A stretch of 64,000 nucleotides of DNA from the NCBI GenBank assembly GCA_028280345.1, contig JANQLY010000016.1, positions 34,025 through 98,024 of the forward strand, read 5' to 3'. The stretch is from Pseudomonadales bacterium. Its GTDB lineage: Bacteria; Pseudomonadota; Gammaproteobacteria; Pseudomonadales; UBA7239. The translations under genes were made by a program, and so were the position numbers. Under the pieces are notes generated by a model, which was not told the DNA's origin, searched no databases, and saw nothing but the letters and a program-made list of their open reading frames with translations. Shown piece after piece: positions 1 through 9,781 of this stretch. Numbering within the stretch: position 1 is the stretch's first letter; the number at the start of each line of letters is the position of its first letter.

Positions 1-720
1 TGCATCAATAATAATGTCCTTGCCTTCCGGCAGATGCACAATTACATCGGGCTGGCGACGTCTGCCCTCCTCGTTCTTGAACATGGCCTGGGTTTCATAT
101 TCACGCCCTTTCACAAGACCGGAACGTTCCAGTATGCTCTCAAGCACCATTTCACCCCAGTTGCCCTGGGCTTTGTTATCTCCCTTAAGCGCATTCGTAA
201 GGTTTACGGCTTCTTCGCTAATACGTTGGTTTAGTTCTTTCAATACACGGATTTCTCCGATCAGAGAACTGCGCTCCCGGTTTTCCTTATCGTAAACATC
301 CTCAACTTTTTTATGAAAGTTGCCAAGTTGTTCCCTTAGTGGGTTAATGGCACTGTCGAGCTTCATCTGGCTCTGTTCGTGGAATTTCTCCTGCTTGCTA
401 TCGAAGATGCGGTTGGCAAGATTTTCGAACTCTTTGCCAAGCGTATCCTTTGCCTCCTGTAATAGTTTGAATTTCTCTGCCCATGCTTTCTGCTCCTGTT
501 CAAGGCGTGCATTGAGCGCGGCGAGTTGTTGCTGAGTCTGTTGCAGCTCAGTCTCGGTTGACTGTTTATGTTGTAAGTCATTTTGCAAATGCTGATTCTC
601 GCTCTCCGCGCTGCTCAGGCGCAGGGCAATCTTCTGCAATTTGTGCTGAAAAAGTAGCCATGCTGCGATCAGCCCTGTACAGAACCCGGCACCAAGATAG
701 AGAATTTCCGTCGTAGTCAT
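1..720 (-). CDS. rmuC: RmuC-family protein, 3' end cut by window edge
   Basis: The 240 residues present start at ATG 718-720. They show an N-terminal membrane anchor (about residues 5-25), a long Gln/Glu-rich coiled coil (about 30-130), and the start of the RmuC domain, recognisable from GDNKAQGNWGEMVLESILE and IVHLPEGKDIIIDA. RmuC proteins are membrane-anchored and are thought to act in DNA recombination or restrict DNA rearrangement; the nuclease role is known only for the family. The C-terminal half of the domain lies outside the window. It is divergent from the TPR gene to its right, with only about 70 bases between them. Confidence 0.9.
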   Translation of the reverse strand, partial: MTTTEILYLGAGFCTGLIAAWLLFQHKLQKIALRLSSAESENQHLQNDLQHKQSTETELQQTQQQLAALNARLEQEQKAWAEKFKLLQEAKDTLGKEFENLANRIFDSKQEKFHEQSQMKLDSAINPLREQLGNFHKKVEDVYDKENRERSSLIGEIRVLKELNQRISEEAVNLTNALKGDNKAQGNWGEMVLESILERSGLVKGREYETQAMFKNEEGRRRQPDVIVHLPEGKDIIIDA

Positions 721-793
721 CGGCGCATTATCGCATCTTTTGTTATTATTAGCCCATTCTCACTGCCATCTTCACGGAGACAAAATAGCGTTT

Positions 794-1219
794 ATGCAGG
801 AACTGGAACCAGCGCAAATACAGAAAATCAAAGCTCTTTGCCGTGAAGGCTACCGCCTCTATGATGAGGATGACTTCAAGGAAGCACTGCGCCTGTTTTA
901 CAAGGCCTGGACTGCCCTGCCCAAACCCCAGACGGAACATGAGCAGGCGGGCTGGGTACTGACGGCTATCGGTGACTGCTATTTTAAAACCGAACAATGG
1001 GAACAGGGCCGGGAATCGCTGAGTTCAGCGTTACACTGCCCATCCATGCAGGGAAATCCGTTTATCCACTTGCGTCTGGGGCAGTGTCTGCTCGAACTTG
1101 GCAATAAGGAAAAGGCCTGCGAACATCTCGAACAGGCCTATCTGAATGGTGGTAGCAAGCTATTTCAGAATGAAACGCCCAAATACCTGGTGGCCGCCAT
1201 GCAGGGGCCGGAAGCTTAA
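794..1219 (+). CDS. Small TPR-repeat protein
   Basis: This soluble protein of about 141 residues has no signal peptide. It contains two or three tetratricopeptide-like helical hairpins (YDEDDFKEALRLFYKAW, GDCYFKTEQWEQGRESL, LGQCLLELGNKEKACEHLE), which suggest a protein-protein adaptor. I chose ATG 794 because the product then starts directly before the first helix and GGAG lies about 14 bases upstream; an ATG at 740 would add an unconserved-looking leader. Its stop is 5 bases from the stop of the convergent response regulator. The partner and pathway are not evident from the sequence. Confidence 0.75.
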   Translation: MQELEPAQIQKIKALCREGYRLYDEDDFKEALRLFYKAWTALPKPQTEHEQAGWVLTAIGDCYFKTEQWEQGRESLSSALHCPSMQGNPFIHLRLGQCLLELGNKEKACEHLEQAYLNGGSKLFQNETPKYLVAAMQGPEA

Positions 1220-1224
1220 CCGCG

Positions 1225-1854
1225 CTATTGAATCTCGCCGCGGGCCTTCATCACCAGGCGTACAAGTTGGGCCAGTGACTTGGCTTTCATCTTTTCCATC
1301 ACATTGGCGCGATGAATTTCCACGGTGCGCTGGCTCACATTGAGGTCAATCGCAACAACCTTATTTGCCTTGCCCGCAACGACCTGCTCCATAACCTCGT
1401 TTTCACGTTCGGTCAGCGTTTCCATGCGCTTGATCACTTCACTTTTTTCAAGGCGATCAGCACGATTCTCTGCGTCGTCTTCGAGCACTTCCTTGATGCG
1501 GTCGATCAATTCCTGGTCGCGGAACGGCTTCTGGATAAAATCGGCAGCACCGGCCTTGATTGCATTGACCGCCATCGGCACATCACCGTGGCCGGTAATA
1601 AAGATCACTGGAATGACGGCATGCATTTCATCGAGCTTTTCTTGCAACTCAAGGCCACTCATACCGGGCATGCGAATATCGAGCAGCAGGCAGCCAGGTT
1701 TGTCCTGGTCGTAGGCATCGAGGAACTCCTGCGCTGAGGCAAAGCTTTCTGCCGGCTGATCGATAGATTTCATCAGGAATTCCAGGGACTCGCGCACCGC
1801 ATCGTCGTCATCCACAATGAAAACAATCGGTTTTGCTTCTTTTGTTTCTGCCAT
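1225..1854 (-). CDS. FixJ-like response regulator (REC + LuxR HTH)
   Basis: The protein has 209 residues. The N-terminal receiver domain (about 8-125) carries the acidic pocket VDDDD, phosphoacceptor Asp59 in LLLDIRMPG, and the conserved Lys109 in IQKP. The C-terminal LuxR/NarL-type helix-turn-helix (about 143-205) reads LTERENEVMEQVVAGKANK. This is the FixJ/TodT architecture: phosphorylation by a partner kinase should enable DNA binding. The partner is almost certainly the PAS kinase encoded immediately upstream on the same strand, 146 bases away. The signal and regulon are unknown. No FixL haem pocket can be claimed for the kinase, so nitrogen fixation control should not be inferred. Confidence 0.9.
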   Translation of the reverse strand: MAETKEAKPIVFIVDDDDAVRESLEFLMKSIDQPAESFASAQEFLDAYDQDKPGCLLLDIRMPGMSGLELQEKLDEMHAVIPVIFITGHGDVPMAVNAIKAGAADFIQKPFRDQELIDRIKEVLEDDAENRADRLEKSEVIKRMETLTERENEVMEQVVAGKANKVVAIDLNVSQRTVEIHRANVMEKMKAKSLAQLVRLVMKARGEIQ

Positions 1855-2000
1855 AACAGCTCCTATACCTATAAACCTTAAACCTTTATAACCTGTTTTA
1901 ACGACTGAAATGCCAGTAAACCACGCCCGTGGCGGCCGCGCTTACTGTACACATTTTGATCAGCCTGAACAAACTCTACACTCGGTCAGATGACCCCGAA

Positions 2001-3815
2001 TTATCCCCCAAGGGCCATTTGATTCTCAACAGCGGGAGGTAATACTACTACAAATGTGGCCCCGATAGAGGTGTTATTGTACACATTCAATGCGCCGCCA
2101 TGGGCAAGCACAATCGAGTGGCTGATCGACAGCCCCATGCCCATACCTGAGCGCTTTGTGGTGAAAAAAGGTGTAAATACGTGCATTAATGCCTCTTCAG
2201 AGAGCCCGGAGCCTTTATCCGATACCTTGATTTCTACCTGGCCATTGGCCGAAAGTGCTGTTTTTACCATCACTTTGGCGTAGTCTCGCGGGGTATCCTC
2301 CATCGCTTCAAGTGCATTGCGAATCAGATTGAGGATAACCTGCTGGATCTGAACCGGGTCTACCCGCAGTGGAGGCAGGCGTTCCTGTAAATCCAGCTCT
2401 ACCGGGATATCGTATTTTCGAGCATCCACATCGGACAATTTGACCACTTCCCTGACCAACTGGTTGCATTGCAACAGTTCCATTCCGCTGTCGCTTTTGT
2501 TGACAAAACTGCGCAAACGCCGGATCACTTCGCCGGCACGCATGGCCTGGGTACCGATCCGATCGAGTGGCTCGGCAAATTCTGTTGCAGCAATCGAGGG
2601 TTGCTGCAGCATACGTTTACAAGCCTGGGCATAGGTGCTGATCGCTGCAAGCGGCTGGTTGATCTCGTGGGCAATACCCGCAGCCATTTCCCCCATCGTG
2701 CTCAGCCTTGCGACGTGTGCCAAATGCTCGCGGGCTTCGGAAACCTCTTTCTCCGCCCTGCGCAACTCAATTTCGGCGCGACGCCGGTCGGTAATATCCA
2801 GCAGGGTCGCGAGAACAAAGCGACGATCCCCGACCCTGACAGCCTTGAGCATGACATCGATATCCACAAGGGTGCCATCCTTGCGCAGACTCTGCCAGAC
2901 AAAGTATTGGGGCACACCACGGCGAGCAAGTTCGAGGCGGTTTTTCGCCACTTCCGCCGATTTCAAGCCCTCCAGTTGGGGCTGTGGCGTGAAATCATCA
3001 ATGGTACTGCCGATAATCTCATGCTTTTCATAACCGAGCAGGTGGGTAACCTGGTCGTTACACTCCTCAATATAGTCGCCGAGCACAAGTACCCCTTCAT
3101 TCGCGCTTTCGAATAGCGTGCGATATTTCATCTCGTTTTCTTCCAGGCTCTGCACGAGTGGATTACCGATGCGGCGAAACAGCACCACACCCACACCTAC
3201 GAGGATAAACGTTGCCACACCGGCAGAAATTCCCGTTACCACAAATGGGGTACGAATTTCATTGAGGTCAATTTTGGCGACAACCCCGAGGTTCATACCC
3301 TCCACTGGAGAATAAGCCGCCAGCACTCTATGGCCGCGATAGTCCTCTACAATCATATGTCCGGCGGTTTTATCAACCAGAGCACGACGCATCGGCTCAA
3401 ATGCCGGCTCACTCATGGCATAGGTTTGGGATGTCTGGCTATTGGCAAAACGGAATTCCTCAAGGAAGTGCATATCCCCACCATCCTTGTAGGCAAACAG
3501 CAATTCGGCGGTCTCGGTAATCGCTGGAATCTGTTCGATAGTAAAGCGGATATGCTCCTGAACGGCGAGACTCGGCGCAGCACCGATGCCCTGTTCACTG
3601 GTGCGCTGTGCAACCGCCTCAATTAAACTCGCCTGGGTTTCAGCATAGCTGCGCATCAGGCGTTTGTTGCCTTCGGAGGTGGTAACAAACAACGACATGA
3701 TCGTCACCCCGCCGACAATAAGAATCGCGCCTGTCATTACGAGAATGAGCAGGAGAATACGTGAGCGGTTTTTAAAGCGCTCCGGAATACGAAATGAGAA
3801 CGATTTCAGTGGCAT
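2001..3815 (-). CDS. Membrane PAS-domain sensor histidine kinase, FixL/DctB-like
   Basis: The protein has 604 residues. A transmembrane helix (about 20-45), a periplasmic sensor of roughly 145 residues and a second helix (about 191-213) are followed by a PAS domain (about 225-345, with MKYRTLFESANEGVLVL and LLDITDRRRAE). The HisKA domain has phosphoacceptor His383 in AHEINQPLAAISTYAQ, and the HATPase domain carries VILNLIRNALEA, DKGSGL and GMGMGLSISHSIV. It belongs to the HEINQPL kinase group with FixL, TodS and DctB. It lies directly upstream of the FixJ-like regulator and divergent from murI. The periplasmic ligand cannot be read from the sequence. Confidence 0.9.
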   Translation of the reverse strand: MPLKSFSFRIPERFKNRSRILLLILVMTGAILIVGGVTIMSLFVTTSEGNKRLMRSYAETQASLIEAVAQRTSEQGIGAAPSLAVQEHIRFTIEQIPAITETAELLFAYKDGGDMHFLEEFRFANSQTSQTYAMSEPAFEPMRRALVDKTAGHMIVEDYRGHRVLAAYSPVEGMNLGVVAKIDLNEIRTPFVVTGISAGVATFILVGVGVVLFRRIGNPLVQSLEENEMKYRTLFESANEGVLVLGDYIEECNDQVTHLLGYEKHEIIGSTIDDFTPQPQLEGLKSAEVAKNRLELARRGVPQYFVWQSLRKDGTLVDIDVMLKAVRVGDRRFVLATLLDITDRRRAEIELRRAEKEVSEAREHLAHVARLSTMGEMAAGIAHEINQPLAAISTYAQACKRMLQQPSIAATEFAEPLDRIGTQAMRAGEVIRRLRSFVNKSDSGMELLQCNQLVREVVKLSDVDARKYDIPVELDLQERLPPLRVDPVQIQQVILNLIRNALEAMEDTPRDYAKVMVKTALSANGQVEIKVSDKGSGLSEEALMHVFTPFFTTKRSGMGMGLSISHSIVLAHGGALNVYNNTSIGATFVVVLPPAVENQMALGG

Positions 3816-3969
3816 GGGTACATGATCATTAAAACCCCGACCGGAGTCAACGTCATAAGTGTGTAAAGTGTTGGCACCCTGTCTTTGAAATCAGAGCGTA
3901 TAAAGCCTGGGAGCTGTTGCGCTTTGCTATATCCTTTTATAATAGGCATTTTTACAGTTGCACCACTGC

Positions 3970-4758
3970 ATGGCGAAAATTCTGATTTTTGACTCCGGTT
4001 TTGGCGGGCTCAGCATACTGCGCGAAATCCGACACAGTTGCCCCGCCTGCGAACTGATTTATTGCTCGGATAACCGGGGTTTCCCCTATGGCACTAAAAC
4101 TGAAAACGAGGTGATTGCGCGGGTCAGTGAGGTATTGCTGCCTCTTGTAGAGCAAGAAGCGGCAGATATTGTTGTGATCGCCTGTAATACCGCAAGCACA
4201 GTAGCTCTACCTGTGATCCGTAACCGTATTTCCGAACCGGTTGTTGGCGTTGTACCTGCCATCAAGCCCGCAGCACAAATCAGCAAGACTGATAGCGTTG
4301 GCTTGCTTGCCACACCAGGCACGGTGAAAAGAGACTATACCCAACAGCTAATAGAACAATTTGGCAATGGGAAAGAATGGCTAAAGGTAGGCAGTTCGGA
4401 ACTGGTGGAAATCGCCGAACAAAAAATGTATGGCCAGACGGTAGATCCTGCCGCGTTACAGGGCATACTCAAACCATTTGCCGAGGGAAAAATAGATACG
4501 ATTGTGCTCGCCTGTACACATTTTCCTCTACTTGCGACAGAACTACAGAAGGCCCTGCCTGATATCGAACATTGGGTGGATTCCGGTGCGGCAATTGCAC
4601 GACGTGTACAGTTCTGGCTTGATGAACTCGGACTTGAGCTTAATAAAGATATCTCATCACACAAGATGGTTTTTACAGTAGAGCCTGTTCATCGTAAAGC
4701 ACTTGACGTATTTCTACAGAGTGAAAAGTTAACTACCGTTGAAATATTTGAGACTTAA
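3970..4758 (+). CDS. murI: Glutamate racemase
   Basis: This cytoplasmic enzyme interconverts L- and D-glutamate and supplies D-Glu for peptidoglycan. The N-terminus ILIFDSGFGGLS is the family signature. The two catalytic cysteines sit in VIACNTASTVALP and LACTHFPLL. The length of about 262 residues is typical. I prefer ATG 3970 because the product then begins MAKILIFDSG; an in-frame TTG 12 bases upstream is possible, and neither start has a strong ribosome binding site. The gene is divergent from the sensor kinase and ends at a strong hairpin shared with the convergent comEA-like gene. Confidence 0.95.
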   Translation: MAKILIFDSGFGGLSILREIRHSCPACELIYCSDNRGFPYGTKTENEVIARVSEVLLPLVEQEAADIVVIACNTASTVALPVIRNRISEPVVGVVPAIKPAAQISKTDSVGLLATPGTVKRDYTQQLIEQFGNGKEWLKVGSSELVEIAEQKMYGQTVDPAALQGILKPFAEGKIDTIVLACTHFPLLATELQKALPDIEHWVDSGAAIARRVQFWLDELGLELNKDISSHKMVFTVEPVHRKALDVFLQSEKLTTVEIFET

Positions 4759-4765
4759 ATAAAAA

Positions 4766-4793
4766 CGGCGGGATATCAGATACTATCCCGCCG
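4766..4793. terminator. Bidirectional terminator between murI and comEA-like gene
   Basis: A perfect 10-bp stem (CGGCGGGATA pairing with TATCCCGCCG) has an 8-base loop. An A-run at 4761-4765 gives a U-run for leftward transcripts, and CTTTC follows on the plus strand. It sits between two convergent genes. Confidence 0.85.
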
Positions 4794-4824
4794 CTTTCAA
4801 TAGTTGTATGACTTTATAAAAGCC

Positions 4825-5157
4825 CTACTGTGCCACTATGTGATTGCGGTTTTTATCGACGGTTTTACTGCCAATACCTTTCACATTCGCCAGCTCATCA
4901 ACACTGCTAAACTTGCCGTAGGTATCGCGATAGGCAATGATTTCGTGTGCCTTTTTCAAACCCACACCATTGAGTATATCCGCGAGTTCCTCGGCATTTG
5001 CAGTATTAATATTAATTACACTCTCTGCCAAAGACGACATATCACCGTCGACACCAGCGTCAGAATCGGCAAAGACTCCAGGTACTGTTGCGAAAGCGAG
5101 CATCAGTGAGCAGAAAAATGCGGCGAGTAAGTGGTTAAGCGATTGAGTTCCTTTCAT
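4825..5157 (-). CDS. ComEA-like secreted helix-hairpin-helix protein
   Basis: The protein has 110 residues. A Sec signal peptide (about 1-30, ending near GVFA) precedes an acidic linker and a C-terminal ComEA-type domain with two HhH motifs: VININTANAEELADILNGVG, then FSSVDELANVKGIGSKTVDK. Such periplasmic proteins bind DNA non-specifically, and some act in DNA uptake during transformation. Without other com genes in the window, a competence role is only a family inference. The region 5158-5311 upstream should hold its promoter. Confidence 0.85.
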   Translation of the reverse strand: MKGTQSLNHLLAAFFCSLMLAFATVPGVFADSDAGVDGDMSSLAESVININTANAEELADILNGVGLKKAHEIIAYRDTYGKFSSVDELANVKGIGSKTVDKNRNHIVAQ

Positions 5158-5311
5158 AATAAATCTCCTTTAAATCATCCATGTTGTTTAACAATCTTTA
5201 CTGGTTACATAACGAGTAAGGCCCGCTTAACGACTGCCTGTCTGTTCAGGGGCGTTGATTGTTGAAATGCAGTGTAGGAAAAATGAGGTGAGGTGTCTGT
5301 ACGCCTGAACG

Positions 5312-6016
5312 TCAAAGTTTGTCAGCAATGCTTTCATTAATTGTCAGCAATGTCTTACGTGGTTCATCGGCGCCAGTAATCGGGCGGCCAATTACAAGGT
5401 AGCTGGCCCCAAGCGATAGTGCTTCGGGTGGTGTGACAATCCGTTTCTGATCACCGGCTGCTACGCCAGGCGGCCGAATGCCCGGTGTTACCAGCAAAAA
5501 GTCTTTGCTAACCTGTTCTCGCAGCATCTTTGCTTCTGCGGCAGAGCATACTACACCGTCAAGACCATTCTGTTCGGCAAGCAAGGCAAGCGCAGCCACC
5601 TGTTCTTCAAGCTTGCGATCTATACCGATTTCGTCAATATTCTGTTGGTTCATTGAGGTCAGTACTGTGACGGCAGTTAATAGTGGCTTATTGGCTTCTT
5701 TTTCCAGCGCCTCACGCGCTGCCGTTAGCATCTCGGATCCACCACTTGCATGTACATTGACCATCCAGACACCGAGTTTTGCCGCTGCCTGTACAGCTGC
5801 AGCAACAGTATTTGGAATATCGTGAAATTTAAGATCGAGAAATACTTTGTAATCTTTTGCTACAAGTTCTCGCACCAGCTCGGGTCCCGTACTGGTAAAC
5901 AGTTGTTTACCAACCTTAAGGCCACATAATTCAGGGCTCAGCTCATCAGCCAGCTGTAAAGCACGCTCTGCCGAAGCAAAATCCAGTGCGACAAAGACCT
6001 TCGGTGTTACACTCAC
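5312..6016 (-). CDS. pyrF: Orotidine 5'-phosphate decarboxylase
   Basis: This enzyme decarboxylates OMP to UMP in de novo pyrimidine synthesis. The 234 residues contain the active-site signature [13 protein letters not shown] with the catalytic Asp/Lys pair, and the phosphate-binding region [10 protein letters not shown] and [11 protein letters not shown]. Length and order match the bacterial family. Its start lies 3 bases after the lapB stop, so it is the last gene of a lapA-lapB-pyrF transcript, the usual arrangement in gammaproteobacteria. Confidence 0.97.
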   Translation of the reverse strand: MSVTPKVFVALDFASAERALQLADELSPELCGLKVGKQLFTSTGPELVRELVAKDYKVFLDLKFHDIPNTVAAAVQAAAKLGVWMVNVHASGGSEMLTAAREALEKEANKPLLTAVTVLTSMNQQNIDEIGIDRKLEEQVAALALLAEQNGLDGVVCSAAEAKMLREQVSKDFLLVTPGIRPPGVAAGDQKRIVTPPEALSLGASYLVIGRPITGADEPRKTLLTINESIADKL

Positions 6017-6019
6017 AGC

Positions 6020-7228
6020 CTACTCCCCTTCCACACCCTGAATCAGATTAACACTTCCCCAACTTTTACAACTTGGGCACAGCCAATGCAGTTTTTTTCC
6101 AGAAAAACCACAGTTATTGCAACGATAGGACGGCTTAATAGAGATCAGTCGATCTACCAGCTGCTTTAGCAGTGTCAGGTTTTCCCGTGCACGCCCACTT
6201 GTATGTGGCTCGTGCATTTCAATAAAGTGACTAAGGCCACGAATCGAGGGGCGACGTGTCAACTCATTACCAACAAAGCGCACAGCAGCTTCGTAGCCTT
6301 CTACCTGGTGAATACTGTCAGCCATTTGCAGCATAACAGAAACACTGTCGGTCTCGCTGAGGCACTGCTTAAGAAACTTCTGGTAACCTTTGAAATCACC
6401 CAGTTGCTGATAACATCTCGCCAGCAGGTTGAGTGCTTCGGGAATGAACTTTCTATTTTGCTGTGGGATGCGTTTGAGTATTTTGACGGCATCACGATAA
6501 CGGCCTTTTTCAATTTGCAGGCGCCCCCAAATCAGTGATGCCCGCACGCAGGATTTGTCATAGCCAAATGCCTGCTTGATCCAACGCCTGGCAGTAAGAT
6601 AATCACGCTGTTCAAATGCAGCTTCAGCGAGTTCACAGCAGAAATGCGATTGGGCAATCAATGTGTCAATATCTTTGCTGCTCGCGAGCGGTAGCAAGCG
6701 ACGACGCAACAGATTGGCAGCGTGAATAGCTTTTTCCCACTCTTTTTCATCACGATAAATCTCCACGAGCAATAGCAGGCATTCACGGCGACAAGCAGAA
6801 TTCATTTCCACCATTTCTTGTAGCAGGTTTTCAGCGCGATCCAGCAAACCGGCAGAATGATAGTCGCGCGCGAGTTCCAGTTGGGCAAGGTGCTTGACCT
6901 CTTCACCGAGTCCTGTCGTGGATAGAATATTCTGGTGAATACGCACAGCCCGATCCACTTCTCCCTTGCGACGTAACAGATTCCCCAAAGTGATATGGGT
7001 TTCAAGGGTATCAGCATTAACATCAAGCACATCGAGAAAGATGTCCACAGCCTTGTCAGGCTCATCGGTCATCAGATAATTGATGCCTTTAAGATAACGT
7101 GGCACAGATTCCGGACGGCTTTCTTCTGTTTCTGCCTGCTGTTGTTTGTGCATGGAGTGGCGACCGAGGTACCAGCCAATGGCGACCGCAAGAACAAACA
7201 GAACAAGTAACAGGAATGAAGGATCCAT
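6020..7228 (-). CDS. lapB: LPS assembly protein B (TPR + rubredoxin-like zinc domain)
   Basis: The protein has 402 residues. One N-terminal transmembrane helix (about 4-20) is followed by a cytoplasmic array of TPR repeats (about 40-350) and a C-terminal rubredoxin-like metal knuckle (CNNCGFSG...LCPSCKSWG, four cysteines). In Escherichia coli LapB (YciM) couples LPS synthesis to FtsH-dependent turnover of LpxC; this ortholog has the full architecture. It lies 4 bases downstream of lapA and 3 bases upstream of pyrF. Confidence 0.95.
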   Translation of the reverse strand: MDPSFLLLVLFVLAVAIGWYLGRHSMHKQQQAETEESRPESVPRYLKGINYLMTDEPDKAVDIFLDVLDVNADTLETHITLGNLLRRKGEVDRAVRIHQNILSTTGLGEEVKHLAQLELARDYHSAGLLDRAENLLQEMVEMNSACRRECLLLLVEIYRDEKEWEKAIHAANLLRRRLLPLASSKDIDTLIAQSHFCCELAEAAFEQRDYLTARRWIKQAFGYDKSCVRASLIWGRLQIEKGRYRDAVKILKRIPQQNRKFIPEALNLLARCYQQLGDFKGYQKFLKQCLSETDSVSVMLQMADSIHQVEGYEAAVRFVGNELTRRPSIRGLSHFIEMHEPHTSGRARENLTLLKQLVDRLISIKPSYRCNNCGFSGKKLHWLCPSCKSWGSVNLIQGVEGE

Positions 7229-7232
7229 ATTG

Positions 7233-7505
7233 TCAGCCGCCCCCCTGCTTTTTCGTATCCACCTGTTTTTGCAAACGATGGACTTTCATCATCAGGAAAG
7301 ACATCGCCACTACATTTACCAGCAAGCCAAGCAAGATACCACAAGCAAAGGTAGCCACAATCCATAGACCCAGTGGCTGCTGTGGCAGGCTAAAGCCGAA
7401 CAACACCAGAGCCACTGGCTCACTGTTATCGGAATAGAGCCAAAAGCCCAACAACATCGAGACAAGGATGAATGCGATAAGCAACAGAGTTTTAAATGCT
7501 TTCAT
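7233..7505 (-). CDS. lapA: LPS assembly protein A, small inner-membrane protein
   Basis: The 90 residues contain two transmembrane helices (about 5-25 and 42-70) separated by a short loop with the LapA-type segment PVALVLFGFSLP. A basic cytoplasmic tail with a short coiled coil (KVHRLQKQVD) follows. LapA (YciS) works with LapB in LPS homeostasis. It is the first gene of the lapA-lapB-pyrF group. The hairpin upstream at 7554-7590 partly insulates it from ihfB, so it needs either its own promoter in 7506-7620 or read-through. Confidence 0.93.
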   Translation of the reverse strand: MKAFKTLLLIAFILVSMLLGFWLYSDNSEPVALVLFGFSLPQQPLGLWIVATFACGILLGLLVNVVAMSFLMMKVHRLQKQVDTKKQGGG

Positions 7506-7553
7506 AAATCCACAACCATCAATTTATAACGGCAGCATGACTGCCATTTTGGC

Positions 7554-7590
7554 AAAAAAAACGGCGTAGCCACAATGACTACACCGTTTT
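7554..7590 (-). terminator. Terminator after ihfB
   Basis: Arms at 7558-7569 and 7579-7590 (AAAACGG-GTAG pairing with CTAC-CCGTTTT, one mismatch) enclose a 9-base loop. The A-run from 7554 gives a seven-base U-run for leftward transcripts coming from ihfB. TTTTATTTT on the other side makes it usable in both directions. Confidence 0.8.
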
Positions 7591-7620
7591 ATTTTCGTTT
7601 ATTAATTGGCAACTCCGCGA

Positions 7621-7935
7621 TTAAACGCTTGTTTCGGTGCTCGCACCCAGACTTTCGTTTACTCGCTCACGCAAATCCTTACCTGGTTTGAAGTGCGGCA
7701 CATACTTGCCCGTTAACTCCACTGTGTGGCCGGTTTTGGGGTTGCGACCCACACGCGGCGCACGGTAGTGTAAGGAGAAACTGCCAAAACCACGGATTTC
7801 TATACGTTCGCCCCGTGCAAGGACTTCTGACATATGATCCAGTATGGTTTTGACTGCCAACTCTACATCTTTCGCTGGCAGTTGTTCCTGTTTTGCAGAG
7901 ATACGCTCAATTAATTCAGATTTAGTCAAAGCCAA
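7621..7935 (-). CDS. ihfB: Integration host factor beta subunit
   Basis: The protein has 104 residues and the HU/IHF fold. [16 protein letters not shown] starts it, and the DNA-intercalating arm includes [14 protein letters not shown] and [32 protein letters not shown] is typical of the beta rather than the alpha subunit. IHF bends DNA at promoters, notably sigma-54 promoters such as the one proposed at 47575-47590. It follows rpsA by 56 bases, the standard gammaproteobacterial linkage, and ends at a hairpin terminator. Confidence 0.96.
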   Translation of the reverse strand: MALTKSELIERISAKQEQLPAKDVELAVKTILDHMSEVLARGERIEIRGFGSFSLHYRAPRVGRNPKTGHTVELTGKYVPHFKPGKDLRERVNESLGASTETSV

Positions 7936-7991
7936 TTTGCTATCCTTTATTAACTTGTCTAACCCCTAACAACCAATTCAGTTTCAGTCTC

Positions 7992-9665
7992 CTACTTCTC
8001 CATCTGTGCCTTGATAAGGTCACCGATTGTGGCAGGCTGAACCTGTTCAGCTTCTTTGTTTTTGTGCTCTTTAATTGCCTCTTTCTCTTCAGCAGCATCT
8101 TTTGCCTTGATAGAAAGACCAATCTGGCGATTCTTGCGATCAACACTAACGATTTTCGCTTCTACTTCATCACCTTCTTTAAGCACATTGCGGATATCTT
8201 CCACTTTCTCACGGCTAACGTCAGAAGCTTTTAATACACCTTCAACATCTTCCGCGAGGGTAATCACTGCAGCTTTAGCATCCAGTGACGTTACCTTACC
8301 TGTTACGATAGCACCTTTCTCATTCGCTGTGGCGTAGTTTGAGAAAGGATCGTCCTGTAACTGCTTGATACCGAGGGAAATACGCTCTCGTTCCGGATCA
8401 ACCGCAAGAATAACGGTTTCAACTTCATCACCTTTCTTGTAGTTGCGTACAGCATCTTCACCACTTTCCTGCCACGACAGATCAGACAGGTGAATCAGGC
8501 CATCAATGTTACCGTCGAGGCCAATGAAGATACCAAAGTCAGTAATGGATTTGATTTTGCCGGAAATCTTGTCACCTTTGCTGTGATCCTTGGCAAACTG
8601 ATCCCAGGGGTTACCGTGGCACTGCTTGATACCGAGGGAAATACGGCGACGCTCCTCGTCAACGTCGAGGATCATTACCTCGATCTCATCGCCAAGCTGT
8701 ACCACTTTGGACGGATGAATATTCTTGTTGGTCCAGTCCATTTCAGAAACGTGAACAAGACCTTCAATGCCATCTTCAAGCTCAGCAAAACAGCCGTAAT
8801 CAGTAAGATTGGTAACCGTTGCCTTGACTTTGGTGTTCTCCGGATAGCGCTGTTTGATTTCAGCCCATGGATCATCGCCAAGTTGTTTCATGCCAAGAGA
8901 TACACGGTTCTTTTCTTTATCGAACTTGAGAACCTTCACATCGATTTCGTCACCAACGGCAACGACTTCGCTCGGGTGTTTGATACGCTTCCATACCATG
9001 TCGGTAATATGTAACAGGCCGTCAACACCACCGAGGTCAACAAACGCACCGTAGTCGGTAAGGTTTTTAACAATACCTTTAACTTCAGAGCCTTCTTGCA
9101 GATTCGCGAGCAGTTCTTCACGCTCTGCGCTGTTGGCTTCTTCCATCACAGCACGACGGGAAACAACAATATTGTTGCGTTTCTGGTCGAGCTTGATCAC
9201 TTTAAATTCGAGTTCCTTGCCTTCAAGATGCGTGGTTTCACGCAGCGGGCGCACATCTACCAGTGAGCCAGGCAGGAAAGCGCGGATGCCCTGAACATCA
9301 ACAGTAAAGCCACCTTTGACTTTGCCGTTAATCACACCCATCACTGTTTCTTCTGTTTCGTTTGCTGCTTCAAGGCGCTTCCAGGCTTCGGAGCGGCGTG
9401 CTTTCTCGCGAGAAAGTCGGGTTTCACCCAGACCATCTTCCACAGTTTCAAGTGTAACCTGCACTTCATCGCCAACTTGAGCGCTGAACTCGCCGGTTTC
9501 ATCAAGGAACTGGTTTTTTGGGATAACCCCTTCGGATTTCAGACCAGCGTGAACTGTCACCCAGTCGTTGTCGATGTCGATAATCACACCGGTGACGATT
9601 GCACCTGGTGTCATTTCAACGGTTTTTAAACTTTCTTCAAATAATTCAGCGAAACTCTCGCTCAT
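7992..9665 (-). CDS. rpsA: 30S ribosomal protein S1
   Basis: The protein has about 557 residues and six S1 RNA-binding repeats, seen as recurrent [23 protein letters not shown] segments and ISLGIKQ ends. It binds mRNA and helps initiation on structured or weak leaders. ATG 9665 is chosen because AGGTGG sits about seven bases upstream in mRNA sense; a GTG nine bases earlier would place that sequence inside the coding region. The leader contains two hairpins (9686-9757), a plausible site for S1 autoregulation as known in E. coli. Confidence 0.97.
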   Translation of the reverse strand: MSESFAELFEESLKTVEMTPGAIVTGVIIDIDNDWVTVHAGLKSEGVIPKNQFLDETGEFSAQVGDEVQVTLETVEDGLGETRLSREKARRSEAWKRLEAANETEETVMGVINGKVKGGFTVDVQGIRAFLPGSLVDVRPLRETTHLEGKELEFKVIKLDQKRNNIVVSRRAVMEEANSAEREELLANLQEGSEVKGIVKNLTDYGAFVDLGGVDGLLHITDMVWKRIKHPSEVVAVGDEIDVKVLKFDKEKNRVSLGMKQLGDDPWAEIKQRYPENTKVKATVTNLTDYGCFAELEDGIEGLVHVSEMDWTNKNIHPSKVVQLGDEIEVMILDVDEERRRISLGIKQCHGNPWDQFAKDHSKGDKISGKIKSITDFGIFIGLDGNIDGLIHLSDLSWQESGEDAVRNYKKGDEVETVILAVDPERERISLGIKQLQDDPFSNYATANEKGAIVTGKVTSLDAKAAVITLAEDVEGVLKASDVSREKVEDIRNVLKEGDEVEAKIVSVDRKNRQIGLSIKAKDAAEEKEAIKEHKNKEAEQVQPATIGDLIKAQMEK

Positions 9666-9685
9666 AGATACCACCTGTCTTTCAT

Positions 9686-9757
9686 CCGTACCCCAGCCTG
9701 TACGGTCCAGTGAGTCAATGAGCGCCTGCCAATCTGTGCTGGTTGTGATCGACCAGC
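9686..9757 (-). promoter_or_regulatory. Structured rpsA leader with two hairpins
   Basis: In the 107-base gap before rpsA, a 6-bp stem (CCGTAC with GTACGG, 9686-9705) and another (GCTGGT with ACCAGC, 9738-9757) can form in the leader RNA. In E. coli the rpsA leader folds into hairpins that S1 itself recognises; the same role here is inferred. Confidence 0.4.
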
Positions 9758-9781
9758 GCCCGGTTCAAAAAATGTGTCTAC

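Noticed and set aside
740..793. Upstream start giving a longer TPR protein
   Set aside because: The extra 18 residues precede the domain and look unlike coding sequence of the family.
3958..3969. TTG start for murI
   Set aside because: The ATG at 3970 gives the usual family N-terminus; the TTG adds four unsupported residues.
8490..9014. Plus-strand frame inside rpsA
   Set aside because: It is antisense to conserved S1 domains.
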